Notes: generated by a model not told the origin, from the sequence alone. A stretch of 64,000 nt of DNA from Anarhynchus alexandrinus (GCA_008711295.1 VUYV01000053.1:3320620-3384619), one strand, 5' to 3'; counted from the stretch's first letter, positions 51,701 through 64,000 are shown. Made by a program: numbers and translations.

Positions 51701-52950
51701 AGCTAGCACAGCCTTCTGGTTAGTTATTATTTCATTTAAAGTCCCAAAGGAAATTATCTGTAATCATCTTGCAGATTCTTTAGCGCTGCACTCTGTCTAC
51801 TCATAGCACCTTAGAAAATGAATAATTCCATGTCCCTTAGAAGCTGCAAGCACCATAGCCACTAGCTATACGCAGCGGGGATACAGCTGGTTTTTACAGC
51901 TGTTACTAGAAGTAGGTAACATCACAGTTCTGCAAATAACCATTCTGACAACTTGGTAATTTAAAGCCAGCCCTGCTTTCCTCGCTCCTGCAGGTACTCG
52001 GACAACTTCACAACAGTGCTGTCATTTCTCATGCAACAAAAGTTAATGCCTTTTTAGGTTGTTTTTTTTTTTTTAATGTATTCTGCAAACTGGTAATTTA
52101 ACACAGCCTATGCATTCACAAATGACCTCTTCTGGGAGCAACTTCCCAACAAATTATCCCAAGGAATTTTTTCGTGGGATATATTACATCTTATTGCTAT
52201 ATATATTTACATACAGCAATTAGCAATTACTGTATACAGGGAAACATTTGCAAATGCATTTGAAGAGGCAGCAATACAATATGCATGAACTATTGTTTTC
52301 TACAAACCCCTTTTCCCAGTAGCCAATCTAATGGACGCTGATAATCTAATAAGAGGTTCCTTCACTTGTCTATATTTAGTGTGTATGCTGTCCAATATGC
52401 ACTGACAGGCCAGATTACTTATGCTCCTGCCTTCTACATCAAGAGCACTTCATAAATGCTCTTCTGTGAGCTGTATCTACTAAACATCCAAAATTATCTG
52501 CTTCTAAATACTCTGCAGTGATGCATTCAGACCAGTTAAGTCAACATACCTAATTCCAGTTATTTGCTATTGAATCAGAACACCACATTTTTGTAAATAA
52601 GCAACACACAAATAGTCATTCAGAGTTTTCTTACAGACAGATTGGGCAAGAACCCAGGATGGACATGAGGATTCAGTCTCTAATGATGCTATATAATTAT
52701 GTCTCAAACGATGTTATAGAACTATAAGACCAAGCACTATAGCTACTTGAACTTAGCAATCAGTTGCATTTTCAGAAATGATACCTTATAATTGCTGACC
52801 ATTTTGGTACAGCAGCATTGCCACAGAAATACTGAACTTAATTTTATATTATTATAATGAAATATTTACACTTACCATAGATTAAACAATAGAAAGGACA
52901 GATAGCAATGTTTCACCCTTGGAGTCAAGAGACTGGATGTAATCAGTCAG

Positions 52951-53025
52951 AGGGGGGAAAAAAAAAAAAAGCAAAGCAAAGCTTTTTCTCCTTCCCCTCT
53001 CCCCCCCGCCCCCCCAAAAAAAAAT
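52951..53025. repeat. Purine run, GCAAA repeats, then pyrimidine run
   Basis: The order is AGGGGGGA with a long A run, GCAAAGCAAAGC, TTTTTCTCC, CTTCCCCTCTCCCCCCC, G, CCCCCCC, then a nine-base A run. The purine half and the pyrimidine half are roughly complementary, so an imperfect hairpin is possible. No transposon is recognised. Confidence 0.75.
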
Positions 53026-54113
53026 CAGACTGGCTGAACAGCAGTATTATATGACATTACATGGTTTAAAATATTTCTGGAGAAGTACTGAACAGACTTC
53101 ACAGTTTAAAAATTAACAAATAAGTAAATAAATCTACATCTGAATATCAAGCTTCATTGTTCTGAATTCCTTCTAAGACCTTGGCACATGCAGCTGCTCA
53201 AACCTGAGCAAAATATTTTCTCATTGAGAATTTAGTCACCATTGTCTATTGGCCAACTTTGCTTTACAGTCTTTCTGTGAAACCAAATGTAGAACACTTG
53301 CAGTTTTTGGTATGTGGAAATTGTCAGCCTACAAGGACTTTAAAGGAAATCTGTAAGTCAAAACTCAGTGAAAATTTATGCTAAAACATTAGAAAAAGAA
53401 AATTTTGGACTAGTTCAAGGGAAATAAAGTGCTTAATTTCAGTAAATAGTTGATTAAACACACTGAATCCTGCCCTGACCCAGGTTTTGCTTAGTACTTG
53501 CTCATCTTTCTAAAAAGAAAAATGTCTCTGTTGCACCTGCTTCCTTTTTCCAGCTTCAGCTTCACCGAAAAATTATTAGGTACGGAACTATGGGATGTAA
53601 TTCCTGAAGATGTGACCAGGTAAGTTCTCTGAACCTTCATAAAGGTATAGTCACTCTTCAAAATAGCTGGAGGAGAAGGCAGCACAGCTGTTTTCCCTTT
53701 TTATCAGCAGTTGAGACCATTCATACTGAAGTGGCAGCTATATTAGATAACCTTTTTTTTCCGGACAAATAAAAGCCCATTTCCCTCAACTTTCAGGGGA
53801 GTGACTTTCCTAACAACACTTTTCTAAAACAGTCTTGCAAGGGTTTCTCTTCTTCAGTGTATTTTATCACGCTGTTTCTAAGTTATTGCGTTAGAACCAT
53901 ATTTCATGAAGAAAAATTAAAGCTACCGCTGCCACCATATCTGCTAACCCACAGATGTTCGGTGAAGCACTTTATCACAAGCCAAAGGTTTCAGGAGACC
54001 TACTTTTTAAGAATACTGGCAGCGTGTTCCTATCATAACCATGCCAAAACATCTGCTCATCAATATTATTGATACTCTGTGAATAACACTGCTAGCTAAT
54101 TGATGCTGTGGAG

Positions 54114-54124
54114 CCAGCAGGTGG
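54114..54124 (+). promoter_or_regulatory. Possible CTCF-type core motif
   Basis: CCAGCAGGTGG fits the core CCASYAGRKGG; the next base is A where C is usual. A single motif match in 64 kb is only weak evidence of binding. Confidence 0.25.
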
Positions 54125-54807
54125 AGTGCCATGCTAGAGATGTGGAAAGTTCTCTGATCATCTTTTTTCAAAGTACAATTTTGGCCAGGAAAACAAAAAT
54201 CTATGCTGAGGAAAGTTCTTCTCTTAGTTACACAGCTGCTAATTTGGTCCCTTCCTATTGACTCTAAGTGTTTCCAATACTGCTCTGGACATCTTCTAAA
54301 GCATTTTGAACAACTGACCTCACAGTGTTTTTCAACCACCGTAGTTAACTTTAGTCATGGTTGGCAGTCAGTCAACATTTGGGTGGCTACTATGTTGTGT
54401 GCAAGATGCATGTTAAATGAACATTCAATAGATTCTTTTTCTGTCCCATTCCAATAAGATGTTTGGCTTGATTTTCTCATCTGAACATCTTGAAACAAGA
54501 GTACCAGAATGTTTGACTTTGCAGTTTCTTTACCATACAGTGGGTAGCTGTCACATAAGAAGAATGTGAAGAATAAATCAGTGTCACTTGTAAGGCAAGC
54601 GTGGATCATATCCTCAGCATATGTCCAGTTCTCTGCCAAGTAACTTCAGAGTACAGCATAGGATATGTCAATTAATTAATAAAATTGATATTCAGAATAG
54701 AAAGCATCCTTATCATGCAAGATGAAGCACAGGCTGAAACATTTTCAAAAAATCTCAGATGATTTACGACAACTCTAATAAGCTCACCAACAGTGCCCCT
54801 CTCGTCT

Positions 54808-54910
54808 GAGGATTTCAAAGCTTTTTGCAGATTAAACACCTTTGAGGTGCATCATTAGTCTTCCCATTTGGCAGAGAAGTTAAGTAGCTTCCCCCAGGTC
54901 ACATGCTATA
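54808..54910 (-). mobile_element. Ancient MIR-like SINE fragment (copy 1)
   Basis: Read on the + strand, the order is GAGGATTTCAAAGC, CTTCCCATTTGGCAGAG, then AAGTTAAGTAGCTTCCCCCA and GGTCACATGC. It follows the reverse complement of the MIR core ('atccccattttacagatg...gaggttaagtgacttgcccaaggtcacac'). It is heavily diverged, with approximate ends. Confidence 0.6.
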
Positions 54911-55031
54911 GCAAATCATTACCACCAATAGCCAGGGGAAAATTTTCAGAGGCAGAAATGGCTGTTAACTGTCCAAATGCCATTTGTGCATCTGAATATA
55001 TTCACCATTAATACTCATCACTTACTTATAC

Positions 55032-55170
55032 CAGTGCTTTAAAGTGCTGCCTAAATAATTTATTAGTCTTTCTAACATCCCCATGAAATAGGTAACTAAT
55101 TTATCTCTACTGTACAAGTTAAAATGAGTCATAGAGACGTTAAGTACTTTGTCCAGACCATTCAGCAATC
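55032..55170 (-). mobile_element. Ancient MIR-like SINE fragment (copy 2)
   Basis: The order is AGTGCTTTAAAGTGCTGCC, ACATCCCCATGAAATAGGTA, TTATCTCTACTGTACAAG, then CATAGAGACGTTAAGTACTT and TGTCCAGACCATTCAGC. It tracks the reverse complement of MIR more fully than copy 1, with the same orientation and about 120 bp between them. Confidence 0.65.
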
Positions 55171-55630
55171 TATGAACTAATCCAGAGTAAGAAATTAGTA
55201 GATTGTAGTAGATTTTTTTAAGTGTATGTTCAGTTTACATCACCATAATATTTTAATATTCCCTCCAAACATATAGATACTGTTTCACCTACAAGCAGTG
55301 AACCAGAATTTTAAGAAAAAAATTGTCAGATAATGCATCTGACTACTGAAATACATGCATGCTGTATTATGCAGTTAGGAACATAAGTAAAATTACACTT
55401 TGCTAGGATGAGACAGACAAGCTCATCCAAATGTATTTCATTGGGAAAAAAGTAAGTGAAGGAGTACTGAATGATTTTGTACGTCACTATTAATGGGAAT
55501 TAGAATCAGACAGGAGTACAGCACTAAAATTTGGCAAGTTCCGCCTTGAGAACATAGAAATATGTACCCTAAACTTGTCAGCGACTTTGAAAATAAACCC
55601 AGGGGGAAAAAGCAATAGTTTCTCACCCCT

Positions 55631-55645
55631 GTCACCTCAGGTGAC
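55631..55645. promoter_or_regulatory. Perfect 15-bp palindrome
   Basis: GTCACCTCAGGTGAC has two perfect 7-bp arms around a central C. Each arm contains a CACCT/AGGTG word of the ZEB/E2-box kind. This could be a protein-binding site or chance. Confidence 0.3.
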
Positions 55646-55673
55646 AGCTGCAATTTTACTTTCTTTTTTTTTT

Positions 55674-55711
55674 GGGAGGGGGGTGTGGGTGTGTGTGTGG
55701 GGGGGGTCGGG
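55674..55711 (+). other. G-quadruplex-capable G-rich tract
   Basis: Five G runs (3, 6, 3, 8 and 3) within 38 bases are separated by short GT loops. The tract follows a T run. It is probably a GT/G microsatellite, and its length may be unreliable in the assembly. Confidence 0.65.
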
Positions 55712-55994
55712 CAGGCCTAGGAGTGGGGGATTAGAAAGAAGAAAAATACAAAGTTATATGGCACTTGCATGCACATACATTTCTTATATGGCACTTCTGA
55801 TTTTTTTCCTCTCCTAGAAGTAACACCATAGAGTAAAGCTCTTATCATCACGTAAGAAGTGCATGGAACCTCGTACTAGATTTTTGTTGTAGAGTTCTGG
55901 TACCTTCCAGGGATGACAAATTCAATTTTTCATTGAATTGCTTCCTCTCAGGGTGTTCAGTCTGAGGAGAAATGCTTCTAATATGTATTATTGC

Positions 55995-56085
55995 AATTTC
56001 ACATAGAATGGCCACTGCTCTACAAATACACAAGGAGCCATTGTCCTTGCTCTGAAGAATTCACAGTTTGAAAGACTGATAAAAG
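55995..56085. mobile_element. Possible ancient LINE (CR1/L3-type) 3' fragment
   Basis: The order ACTGCTCTACAAATACACAA, TGTCCTTGCTCTGAAGAATT, then CACAGTTTGAAAGAC recalls the diverged 'ctgtacaaacacata...gtccctgccctgaagagcttacagtctaa' pattern of old amniote CR1/L3 repeats. The match is from memory of word order only. Confidence 0.4.
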
Positions 56086-58762
56086 CAGACGGAAAAAATA
56101 CCACATACACAAAGAAGGAAGGGCGCTGGTTGGTACGTGCAGTCTCAGATGTTCGTTACATGCAGGCAGGCATACACATACCCAGGCACAAACCATCCCT
56201 GCACTTACATTTCTACATAAGAGTTATCACTTGGGCAATGAAACAAAAACAGAAGAGTATATCCAGCCAAGATGTTAACAAAGACAGAAATGGCATATGA
56301 ACCTTTGGGAAGATGTTTCAGGTTTGAAACAAAGCAAATTATATAATTATAGCAGCCTGTCAAGATCTGTATCAAAAAGAAAACAGTAGTGGTTCTACTG
56401 AATGCAAGCAGGACTAGCAGAGAAAAAGCTGACAGCACCAGCCTGACAGAGTCTAGAAGCATCTGTAATGCACGAGCCTTTATTCTGAGAAACTGAGGCT
56501 CAAATACAATGCCCAGCATTAAACCAGGATGAGCAATTCAGGCACCTGCATGATCAAGAGGAAATGCTCAGGCTCAGGCCAAGCCCTTCAAAGAAAACGT
56601 TATTTATCTGCTGAAATAGGATGATAGGACAGAGAATGAAGTGAAAGAGAACTTAGATTAAAGTTGTCTGGTGTCTAGGAGTATAGGAGAAAAACAGGAG
56701 AATAAAAAGCTGAAGAGCAAGAAAATTTACTAGTTCCAGACTGTTTTTGTTGTTGGTTGTTATTTTGGAGGGTTTTGTTTTGTTTAAAATAACTGATAAT
56801 ATGCCACAAAAGATTCTGAATTCCCTCTGGTTAAATACATGCCTTCCAGTTCCTTTATGTATGAAAATCCCAAACTTGCCCCAAGAGTATCCCAATTCTG
56901 TGTTTCTGGCCCCCGTTCATCTACTTGCACTTGTATGATCAGCTGAAGAACACCTAATTTGAAAAATGCTGGCCAAGAATGCACAAAATAAATTGACAAA
57001 ATATAAAGAAAAGTGCTGGAGGCAAGTGAGGAGAAAGTGAAGCAGTGGAGCAACAATGGGAGCCCATGCATTTTTTGTTCCAAAGAACACGCTAGGCAGA
57101 AGGACAGGGTGGGGAATCAGACACAGAAAGCAGTGAAAGAAGAGAGCTGAAGGTGCTGACCTGTGGGAAAAGAACAAGGTTCTGAGGGACAGAATGGCTG
57201 ACCTGCGAAGTTATAAACAAGACTTTAAAATGCTGACAAAAAATAATTAACTAAAAATATACTTCAAAGTCTAGTTTATACCACTTTGTACAGTTCTGAG
57301 AGCTGGAATAGATAACTTGGTGCTTCCCAAGCAAAACTAAATACCTGACTGATGTTTTTGGCTGTACACAATCACTGACGAACAAAGGTATGATAGGACC
57401 AAAGGGAAAAACAGGACATAAAGCAAAAGCATAACCAGAGTGCCATGGTCCACTTATCCTTATTTTCCCATAGGTATGGTTTCCTAATAAGTCACTATCA
57501 AAAAACCCAAACATACAGAATCTAAAACCCTACTGGTCTACAATCTTAAATGTTCTACTTTACCATGTCATTAAGGCAGTCACTTGCTATCATCCTAAAT
57601 AATAAAACACGTAGAGCGTATCAGATATAACTAAGAAACAGTGTGTTTTGACACATAAATGTAGCATGCCATAATACAACGTCCTAGGCACCATCAAATG
57701 TCTGCCGAGACAAAACATGAAACTACAATTTTCCTTAAATCATACAATATCATTAGGAGTCCAATGAGAACTAGGACAAACACCACAGTGATTTTTTTTC
57801 TGGTGGATTTTGTTTCCCTAGTTATTTCAAATAACACTGAGTGGGGTGCATAATCTGAACTCTAATAAAAACTAGCTTTCATGCAGTTTAATTTCTGTAA
57901 GCTAAATGTTGGATCCCAGTACTAATAATTAGAAAATACAAAGCTAAAATGGGTTTCAATATTCTTTTTCATGTTTTCTGTTGTTGCCTACCCCAGGAAG
58001 TCAGAGAAGCAGAGTTTACAAATACCACGTATTCTCATTTGTTATGCTGTTCTGCACAGCCACAAAACAGCCACAAGATAGGGATTCCACATTAAAATTG
58101 TACTGTCAGTCAACTGCTTTAATGTTTTCTTTTGGAAAAGTCTGCCCAGCCCTCCAGGATCAGAAATAGGTACCGTTAGAAGATGGAAGAGAGAGTATGG
58201 AGAAATAAAGAGAAAATTTAGTCATTTCTCAGCCTGGTCTAACATAGGCAACAACGTTAATAGACTTTTGCCAAAACATTTTATTGCTTATACCCCACCA
58301 TAACAAAACCCTCGAGCATGCCGAGTGTGTCTTATTGCTACGGTAGTAGTACGGCTGCCACCTTATGCCAAATCCAGGAGCAAATATCTCACCAAAGCTT
58401 CTGCCAAAGACTATATATCACCTCACGCAAGGTACATGACTTACCTTACCTTCAGTTCCCACATCCTACAAAGAGAGATTAAAAAGAAGATTTCCCTCAT
58501 GGCCTTTGAAAACTAATTCATCAAAATTCATGTAGGGTTAGTGCATGACTGATCACCACTATTTTGAACACCTCCAGGGATTAAACAGGGGACCTTCAGA
58601 ACAGAATGTGAGCTTGCTGACTGAACTAAGGGACATTTTCTATTGTTAGGATCTTTAACAGAGCCATTATCCATGACCGAACCCCTATGTATCAGTGCAA
58701 ACAGCAGTCCTTATGCTTTATTGTGGCTAGTAACTGCAGAGGAACATAAATAAGACAGGGCC

Positions 58763-58808
58763 AGAAAAGTTGATAGTGAATGTACAGAAAAATTGATAGT
58801 GAATGTAC
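58763..58808. repeat. 23-bp tandem duplication
   Basis: Two head-to-tail copies (58763-58785 and 58786-58808) are identical except for one G/A difference at unit position 7. The unit ends TGATAGTGAATGTAC. The low divergence suggests a fairly recent duplication. Confidence 0.85.
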
Positions 58809-61800
58809 ACTGTCTGATTTTTTTATTCGTTGTTATAGGATGATGACAATCTCCCTACGGAATTAATTCTGTCTTCTGCTGTCTGCGCCATCTCCCAAGT
58901 AGCATGATCTTCCAGTTATCACTACTACTGGCTCCTTCAAAGTGTTCTTTTTATGTGTAGAAATACACATTCCCCTCTATCTGTAAAATCTGGTCTTCAA
59001 AGAATCATCATTATCAGCACTTGCCAGTCTGACTCAGTCTATTCAAACCCAAGCTGGTCTGTCTGGATTTACAAGGAACTTTTTGCAAATAAATTATTTA
59101 CTCTTGCAGCCCTCCACTGTTGAGGGAAATGTGAATCTCATTCATAATTAGAGCTATTGATCTTTGAACTGCACCTTTTCACAGCTCCTTGGACTCAGAA
59201 GATAAGCCAAAGGTTTTTTTCCTTCCCTGAAGAACTCAAGTTTTGTTACTGAATGCAATACTAAAAAGGACAAGTGTCAACAACACAGACTTAACACAAA
59301 CCTATAAAGCATTACAAACCTCCAAAGAAATCAGTATTTATGACTTACAGATGTGACATGAGGGAATGCCCATAGGCGATGCCAAAACAGAAGCTTGCTC
59401 AGCAAGCTTGGTGTGTTGGACCATGCCCATTGTCTCTCAAACACAGTTCAACCAAAAGGAAATCCAAATTAAACTACGGTGGGAGAGCAAGTCTTCATCC
59501 CAGTCTTTGTATAGTGAATCACTTGGCATTAGACATCTCGTGTTTTGCCTAGGAATGGTAATTGCAGGAATGGAGACAGAACAGAATCTGAAGATACATA
59601 GTCAAACTGTAACTTTGAAGAAAAAAAAAACAACCAACAGTCTATTTAAGCAACACTTCAAAGTGGAATGCAAGTTTTACTTAAATAATATCTCCTGTAG
59701 ATGTACTTGCAGTAGCCATACCTAGAAGTCTTGACTCAATGAGCTCTATAAAAATGAATACAGTTACAGAGACTACGTGAGCCATCAATCTCCCTGAGTA
59801 AAGGGGATCAAAGATGAACATCTCTGAACTACAGTGCAGTACACGGACAATGCATATGACTATGGATAAAGATAAAGCTTGCCTGTACCTGACAAACTGC
59901 GTATTTTTTCTAAAAAAACCCCAAACCCCAGAACACACATACAAACAAAAATCTTAAAACTCTCTGCTCTACTGTTACCTCAGCAACAGTTTCCTACTTG
60001 TAGTCAGACCCTTTGAGGACAAAAACCAAGGACACCTGGTATAATGTTCCATGCAAAAAAAAAAAGGCAGAAATGGAGCACTTAAACCCCAGAAAGCTGC
60101 TAGTATTAAAACGTCCACTGGATACATCAACTACGTCGTAGTACAGAGAGATGTATACATTTTGAGGAAAGAGGGTTGATTCAAAAAATTTTGGCACAGG
60201 TATACCTTACCTACTTTACTTAACCCCAGATAGAGAATGTTCATGCAAACAAATAAACCCAAAGATTTTACACTTAAAAACTTGAAGTTCAAATATAGAC
60301 TGGGAACCAAAACTGAATCTTCAGAGGTATTCAGGAAAGTCTGGTGCTGTAGATGCCAATTGTCTTATTTTGATGAGGCAAGAATAAGGCATCCCAAAAT
60401 TCATCCAAGTGTCCTGAGCTAGGTTATTCTGTTCAGACTTTATTTCTCAGCACATACAAGTTTTTTACATGTACCTTTTACTATGGCCCTTTTACGTCCA
60501 AGGAGTTATGTTTTCTGTGAAATCTAGAATACACGCTAGTGAAGTAAGAGGACTAATAAAAACCACATGCTGCTGTTAAATAGTAAGTATGAGGCTCATT
60601 TAAAGAAAACAGTATCTTAAAATTGCATTCTCATTTTGTGTATCAATGAAACCACACGGAAATCCATGGAAATATTCTGTTTCAGATAACCAGTTACAAC
60701 AAATGACATGTTTATGAATTTTTTCTTTTATTTCACTTCGCTGAAATGGCTACTTGCAATACAAAGCAACTGGAAGTCTTCTGCTATCTGTCCTACCATG
60801 CCTGCACCTGCTAAGGGTTCAAGCAAAACAGTTCCTCTGAGAATTTATTTATTTATTTTACGCAGGGAAACCTTGCACACTACAGCCAAGGAACATCTCT
60901 GGAATTTCAGAAGTAATCAAGACAGACGGGGAGCAGGATACATCCAACTGATTTCTACTGGATTATTCACCTAAGTCGAAAAGCACAGCAGCAATGCACT
61001 CTATCTCTACTGGCTCTCTGCCAATCTTGCTTATGTTAACAGCTAGGGACAAACCTTTAAAAATGCAGGTTTATTTTGTTACTTTTTTGCCCTAGGATTC
61101 ATCTTATTTTCCCTCTCTTGAGAAAGCCTCATTCTTCACACAACACTTTTAAATGTTGTCGACTAGAAATGCCGTAGAGCTCCATATGCATATTTCAGAG
61201 CTCAGAAGCAGTCATTTGAATATTCTAGAGCTGAGAAAACTCAGGTACAGGATGAAAGGTAAGTGTCAGTTCTGGGATTCCTGTTGTAATCAGCTCATAA
61301 AGCACGTCTATTTGAAGCAACTACAGAAAATCATTCTTCAAAGCTAGTTTCTCCATTTATAGCTGTGCACTTGAAGTGTAATCTCCAGTAGCACTTTATC
61401 TGCTTTTTAAACACCAATACTAGTGATTGATTTTTTTTTCCTTGAAGTGATGTTTCAGATAGCAAAGATTTGGGCATTTGGTTGATGAACTCATCAGCAT
61501 TAACAGTTCTTTGAAAGCTATTCTGTTTATGAAGGAAAATAATCAGATTTCTTTTCCCTTTGAGATGCACTGACAGTAGAATGATGTAGAATACAGCTCT
61601 GTAGAATAAAATAGTGAACTCCCTAATTCCACTTTGGAAATAGCTTTCAGTGTTAATATGTTCTATTTGGGTAATTTTGTTAACAAGAAAAATCATAAGA
61701 AGTGGGGCAATACAAACCTAATCAACTTGAATGCCTAAATGAAAACCAAACCTCATTACAAAACAATAGTAGCTTGGTTTGGGGACAAAATATTATAGAT

Positions 61801-63140
61801 TACCTTAGCTTCCTTGTGTTAAGGAAATTGTGGCAACTTGACACACACTGATGCAGAAAAGCTACTAGTTGGCATCAAATTTTTAAGTTCAAACTGATAG
61901 GCAGTCTGAGCACAGCCAGGTAACATGAAAGTTGGGGCTGCTGTCTGAACACCTGACGTATTCAAAGTCCTCTCAAAATCCCAATCTAAAAACATTAACT
62001 TTGTGGCTTCAAGAAGAATCCATATAATGTTAGCCATATTATTACTGAAAAATGGCCAAGTTGCTAAAGAACTTGATGTAAATCCTCTTGGCATACAGTT
62101 TTCTAAATACTCAAGCTTTTGTGTCTGAGAAATTAGGTGCACAAACAGAATCAGTGATGTATTCTTATGATCTTCACCAAAGAAATGATCAGATAAAGTT
62201 TGTTAAATCAGATACTCAGAAAAGCTACTTTGAAATCAGTCTTGAGGACCCACCTTTGAATGCTTAGTCAATCAACAGAAGTGACAAGCACAATTCAGGA
62301 TGAATATAAACCAGCTAAGTATTTTTCTAATAATCTCCTCTTAATTTCATTATAATGACCAATGGCAAAATGCACTAATATAATGTTTACATGGAAACTG
62401 GCTTAGCAATTACTGGAACACTTTGATCTTAATATTTCCAGTTGTTTCTTTGAATGATTTATGTGCTTAAACAACTCTTGCTAAATACTGTCCCGTCTGC
62501 TACAGTCTTCTTGAATTAAAATCAGAAAGGAAGAACCAGTTGGTTAATATAAAACTTCCTGTCATTAGACAGGATTTCATTCACCAGGAGTAACAGCCAT
62601 TATTAACAGAGAATTGAAAGGTCCCCCTAGAGTCTTTAATGTAGTGACCTTATTCGAGACATACTTATTTTTCAATATTTTCTATGGGTTTATATTCCAC
62701 CCAGATGTGAAAAATGTGATAGGGAAGGTTTTAAAGTAAGTCGCAGCAATTTATTATTTACATGTCTTAGAGCTTATTCTCAAAAAAGAATTCTTTAGTT
62801 TAGATTTATAGTACAGTGGTGAACCAGAGGATAAAATAAAAAGCACACTGTCCCATTTTGGAGTAATTTGTCAAACATGATGTGCTGATAGGGGACCTGC
62901 AAAGGGAATTGTCAAAACTCCTTGGCTTTCATCTATATGCTCTGAATATCTCAAAATTCCAGACTTACAAGTTGCTTTTAAGAGGAGAAGAGAGGAAGAA
63001 AACAAAACCAGTACTTTTCCATCATGCAAGATTTTGTCCTTACATAAGTTCTAAATTGATGACCAGAGGACAGTAGTTAATTAAGGTCCATGCACTAGAA
63101 GTGTCCCAAGTTAGGGACACAGAATAAGAGAGAAACAAGT

Positions 63141-63160
63141 GAGGGGGGAGGGGGGGGAAG
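63141..63160 (+). repeat. G-rich purine run
   Basis: Two long G runs (6 and 8) in GA context can in principle fold as a quadruplex. It is simple sequence with no other feature around it. Confidence 0.6.
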
Positions 63161-64000
63161 CGCCACAAAGAATTAATAACATAATATAAGTCTGGCCTGA
63201 CCCAAATACTGCCAACCTCGTAATAGGATTTGCCAGTTCAGCTATTACAAGCTCAGTTTTATCAGAATTGATGTTGATTTTGCATGTGTTTTACTTGAGG
63301 GGGGCACATATTCCTCCTTTCCATACTGGGGGAGAGCCTCTGCAATGACTTCCAGAGCACTTATCAGGCCTGGAAGACTTCACTGTGAGTGAAATGCACA
63401 CTTACATAGAAAGTGTTCCTTGATATCAGGAAGTCCAGGCAGCTTTTAAAGTCTTAGTCATTACCAGGTGAGAGGCAATAGATATACTCAGCAATTTCAA
63501 AAACAAGCTTCTAACTCAGATTTCTCAAATAAAGGGCAAATCGCCCTGATTTTTAGGCTCTCATCTTGTCTGCTTTTGTTGTCTGTTTTGGTTTGTTTGG
63601 TTTGTAAAATAAAGGTTACATTAAACGTAGTTTTGTCTTGATGACTTTATTTCAAGCAAGGTTAGTAAAGGAAAAGGTAATGTTTTCTTGGCTAAGTGAT
63701 AACACAGGCAACAGCAGATGAACTTTCAGACATGCAAGACCCTCACCAGTTTTTTTTAGATATGTTTGAGAGACAATAAGAAAGTGAAAAACATGAGAAT
63801 GAAATCGAAAGGAAGAGAGGAGTCATGAAAACAAGTTATGCCCTTGCAGATGTAGAAAAACACATTACTAGCTGATTCACGCTACCACAAACTAGGCTTG
63901 TTCATTAACAGAGAACTGAAGTCTGACGTTCTGAGCAGTGAAGAGCGGAGCAATTCTCACATCAGAAATAGACTTCTGCACTCTGATGGAGGAAGGGAGA

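Larger units (their letters stand above)
47025..64000. other. Intergenic, no gene seen
   Basis: This is unique AT-rich sequence to the end of the window, after the GTACC duplication of LTR 2. It contains two MIR-like fragments (54808-54910 and 55032-55170), a possible old LINE 3' end (55995-56085), a purine/pyrimidine block (52951-53025), G-rich tracts (55674-55711 and 63141-63160), and a 23-bp tandem duplication (58763-58808). The longest open frame, 166 codons at 51091-51591, has no recognisable domain and is within chance expectation. I see no exon with convincing splice sites and coding character, and no RNA gene. Confidence 0.6.

Noticed and set aside
1..64000. CRISPR arrays, tRNA/rRNA genes, operons, phage or defence genes
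   Set aside because: No regularly spaced direct repeats, no cloverleaf or rRNA sequence recognised, and the DNA is plainly vertebrate.

Overview
This is vertebrate nuclear DNA, almost certainly from a bird. It is AT-rich and gene-poor, with long intronic and intergenic stretches and spliced exons with good consensus splice sites. It holds a short CR1 3'-end fragment of the kind scattered through bird genomes (about 7606-7697) and two solo LTRs of an avian endogenous-retrovirus type (44426-45009 and 46276-47019). My memory of related LTRs is from neoavian birds rather than chicken, but this does not fix the species.

Only one protein-coding gene is supported: the 3' end of a polypeptide N-acetylgalactosaminyltransferase on the + strand, most likely GALNT18. 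Positions 1-23196 are the 3' part of an intron. An exon at 23197-23361 encodes 55 residues of the C-terminal ricin-type (beta-trefoil) lectin domain. A 16196-bp phase-0 intron follows. The terminal exon at 39558 encodes the last 48 residues and a TAG stop at 39702-39704. A short 3' UTR of about 340 nt carries an AATAAA at 40018-40023. The catalytic domain and promoter lie upstream of the window.

From about 40050 to 64000 I see no gene. This stretch holds unique AT-rich sequence, the two LTRs 1.27 kb apart in the same orientation as the gene, a cluster of old MIR-like SINE fragments (54.8-55.2 kb) with a possible old LINE 3' piece (56.0 kb), and several low-complexity or G-rich tracts. A gene desert beyond the 3' end of GALNT18 would fit what I recall of the human locus at 11p15, but the window alone does not show it.

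I found no undescribed biological system, no operon-like or defence-like cluster, no CRISPR array and no RNA gene I could support. The observations most worth a second look are the shared promoter block of the two LTRs, a 96-nt uninterrupted polypurine run in the upstream intron, three small CpG-dense islands inside that intron, a possible alternative 3'-terminal exon near 25.35-25.65 kb, and a purine/pyrimidine low-complexity block at 52951-53025. All repeat and regulatory calls were made by eye and have not been checked by alignment.
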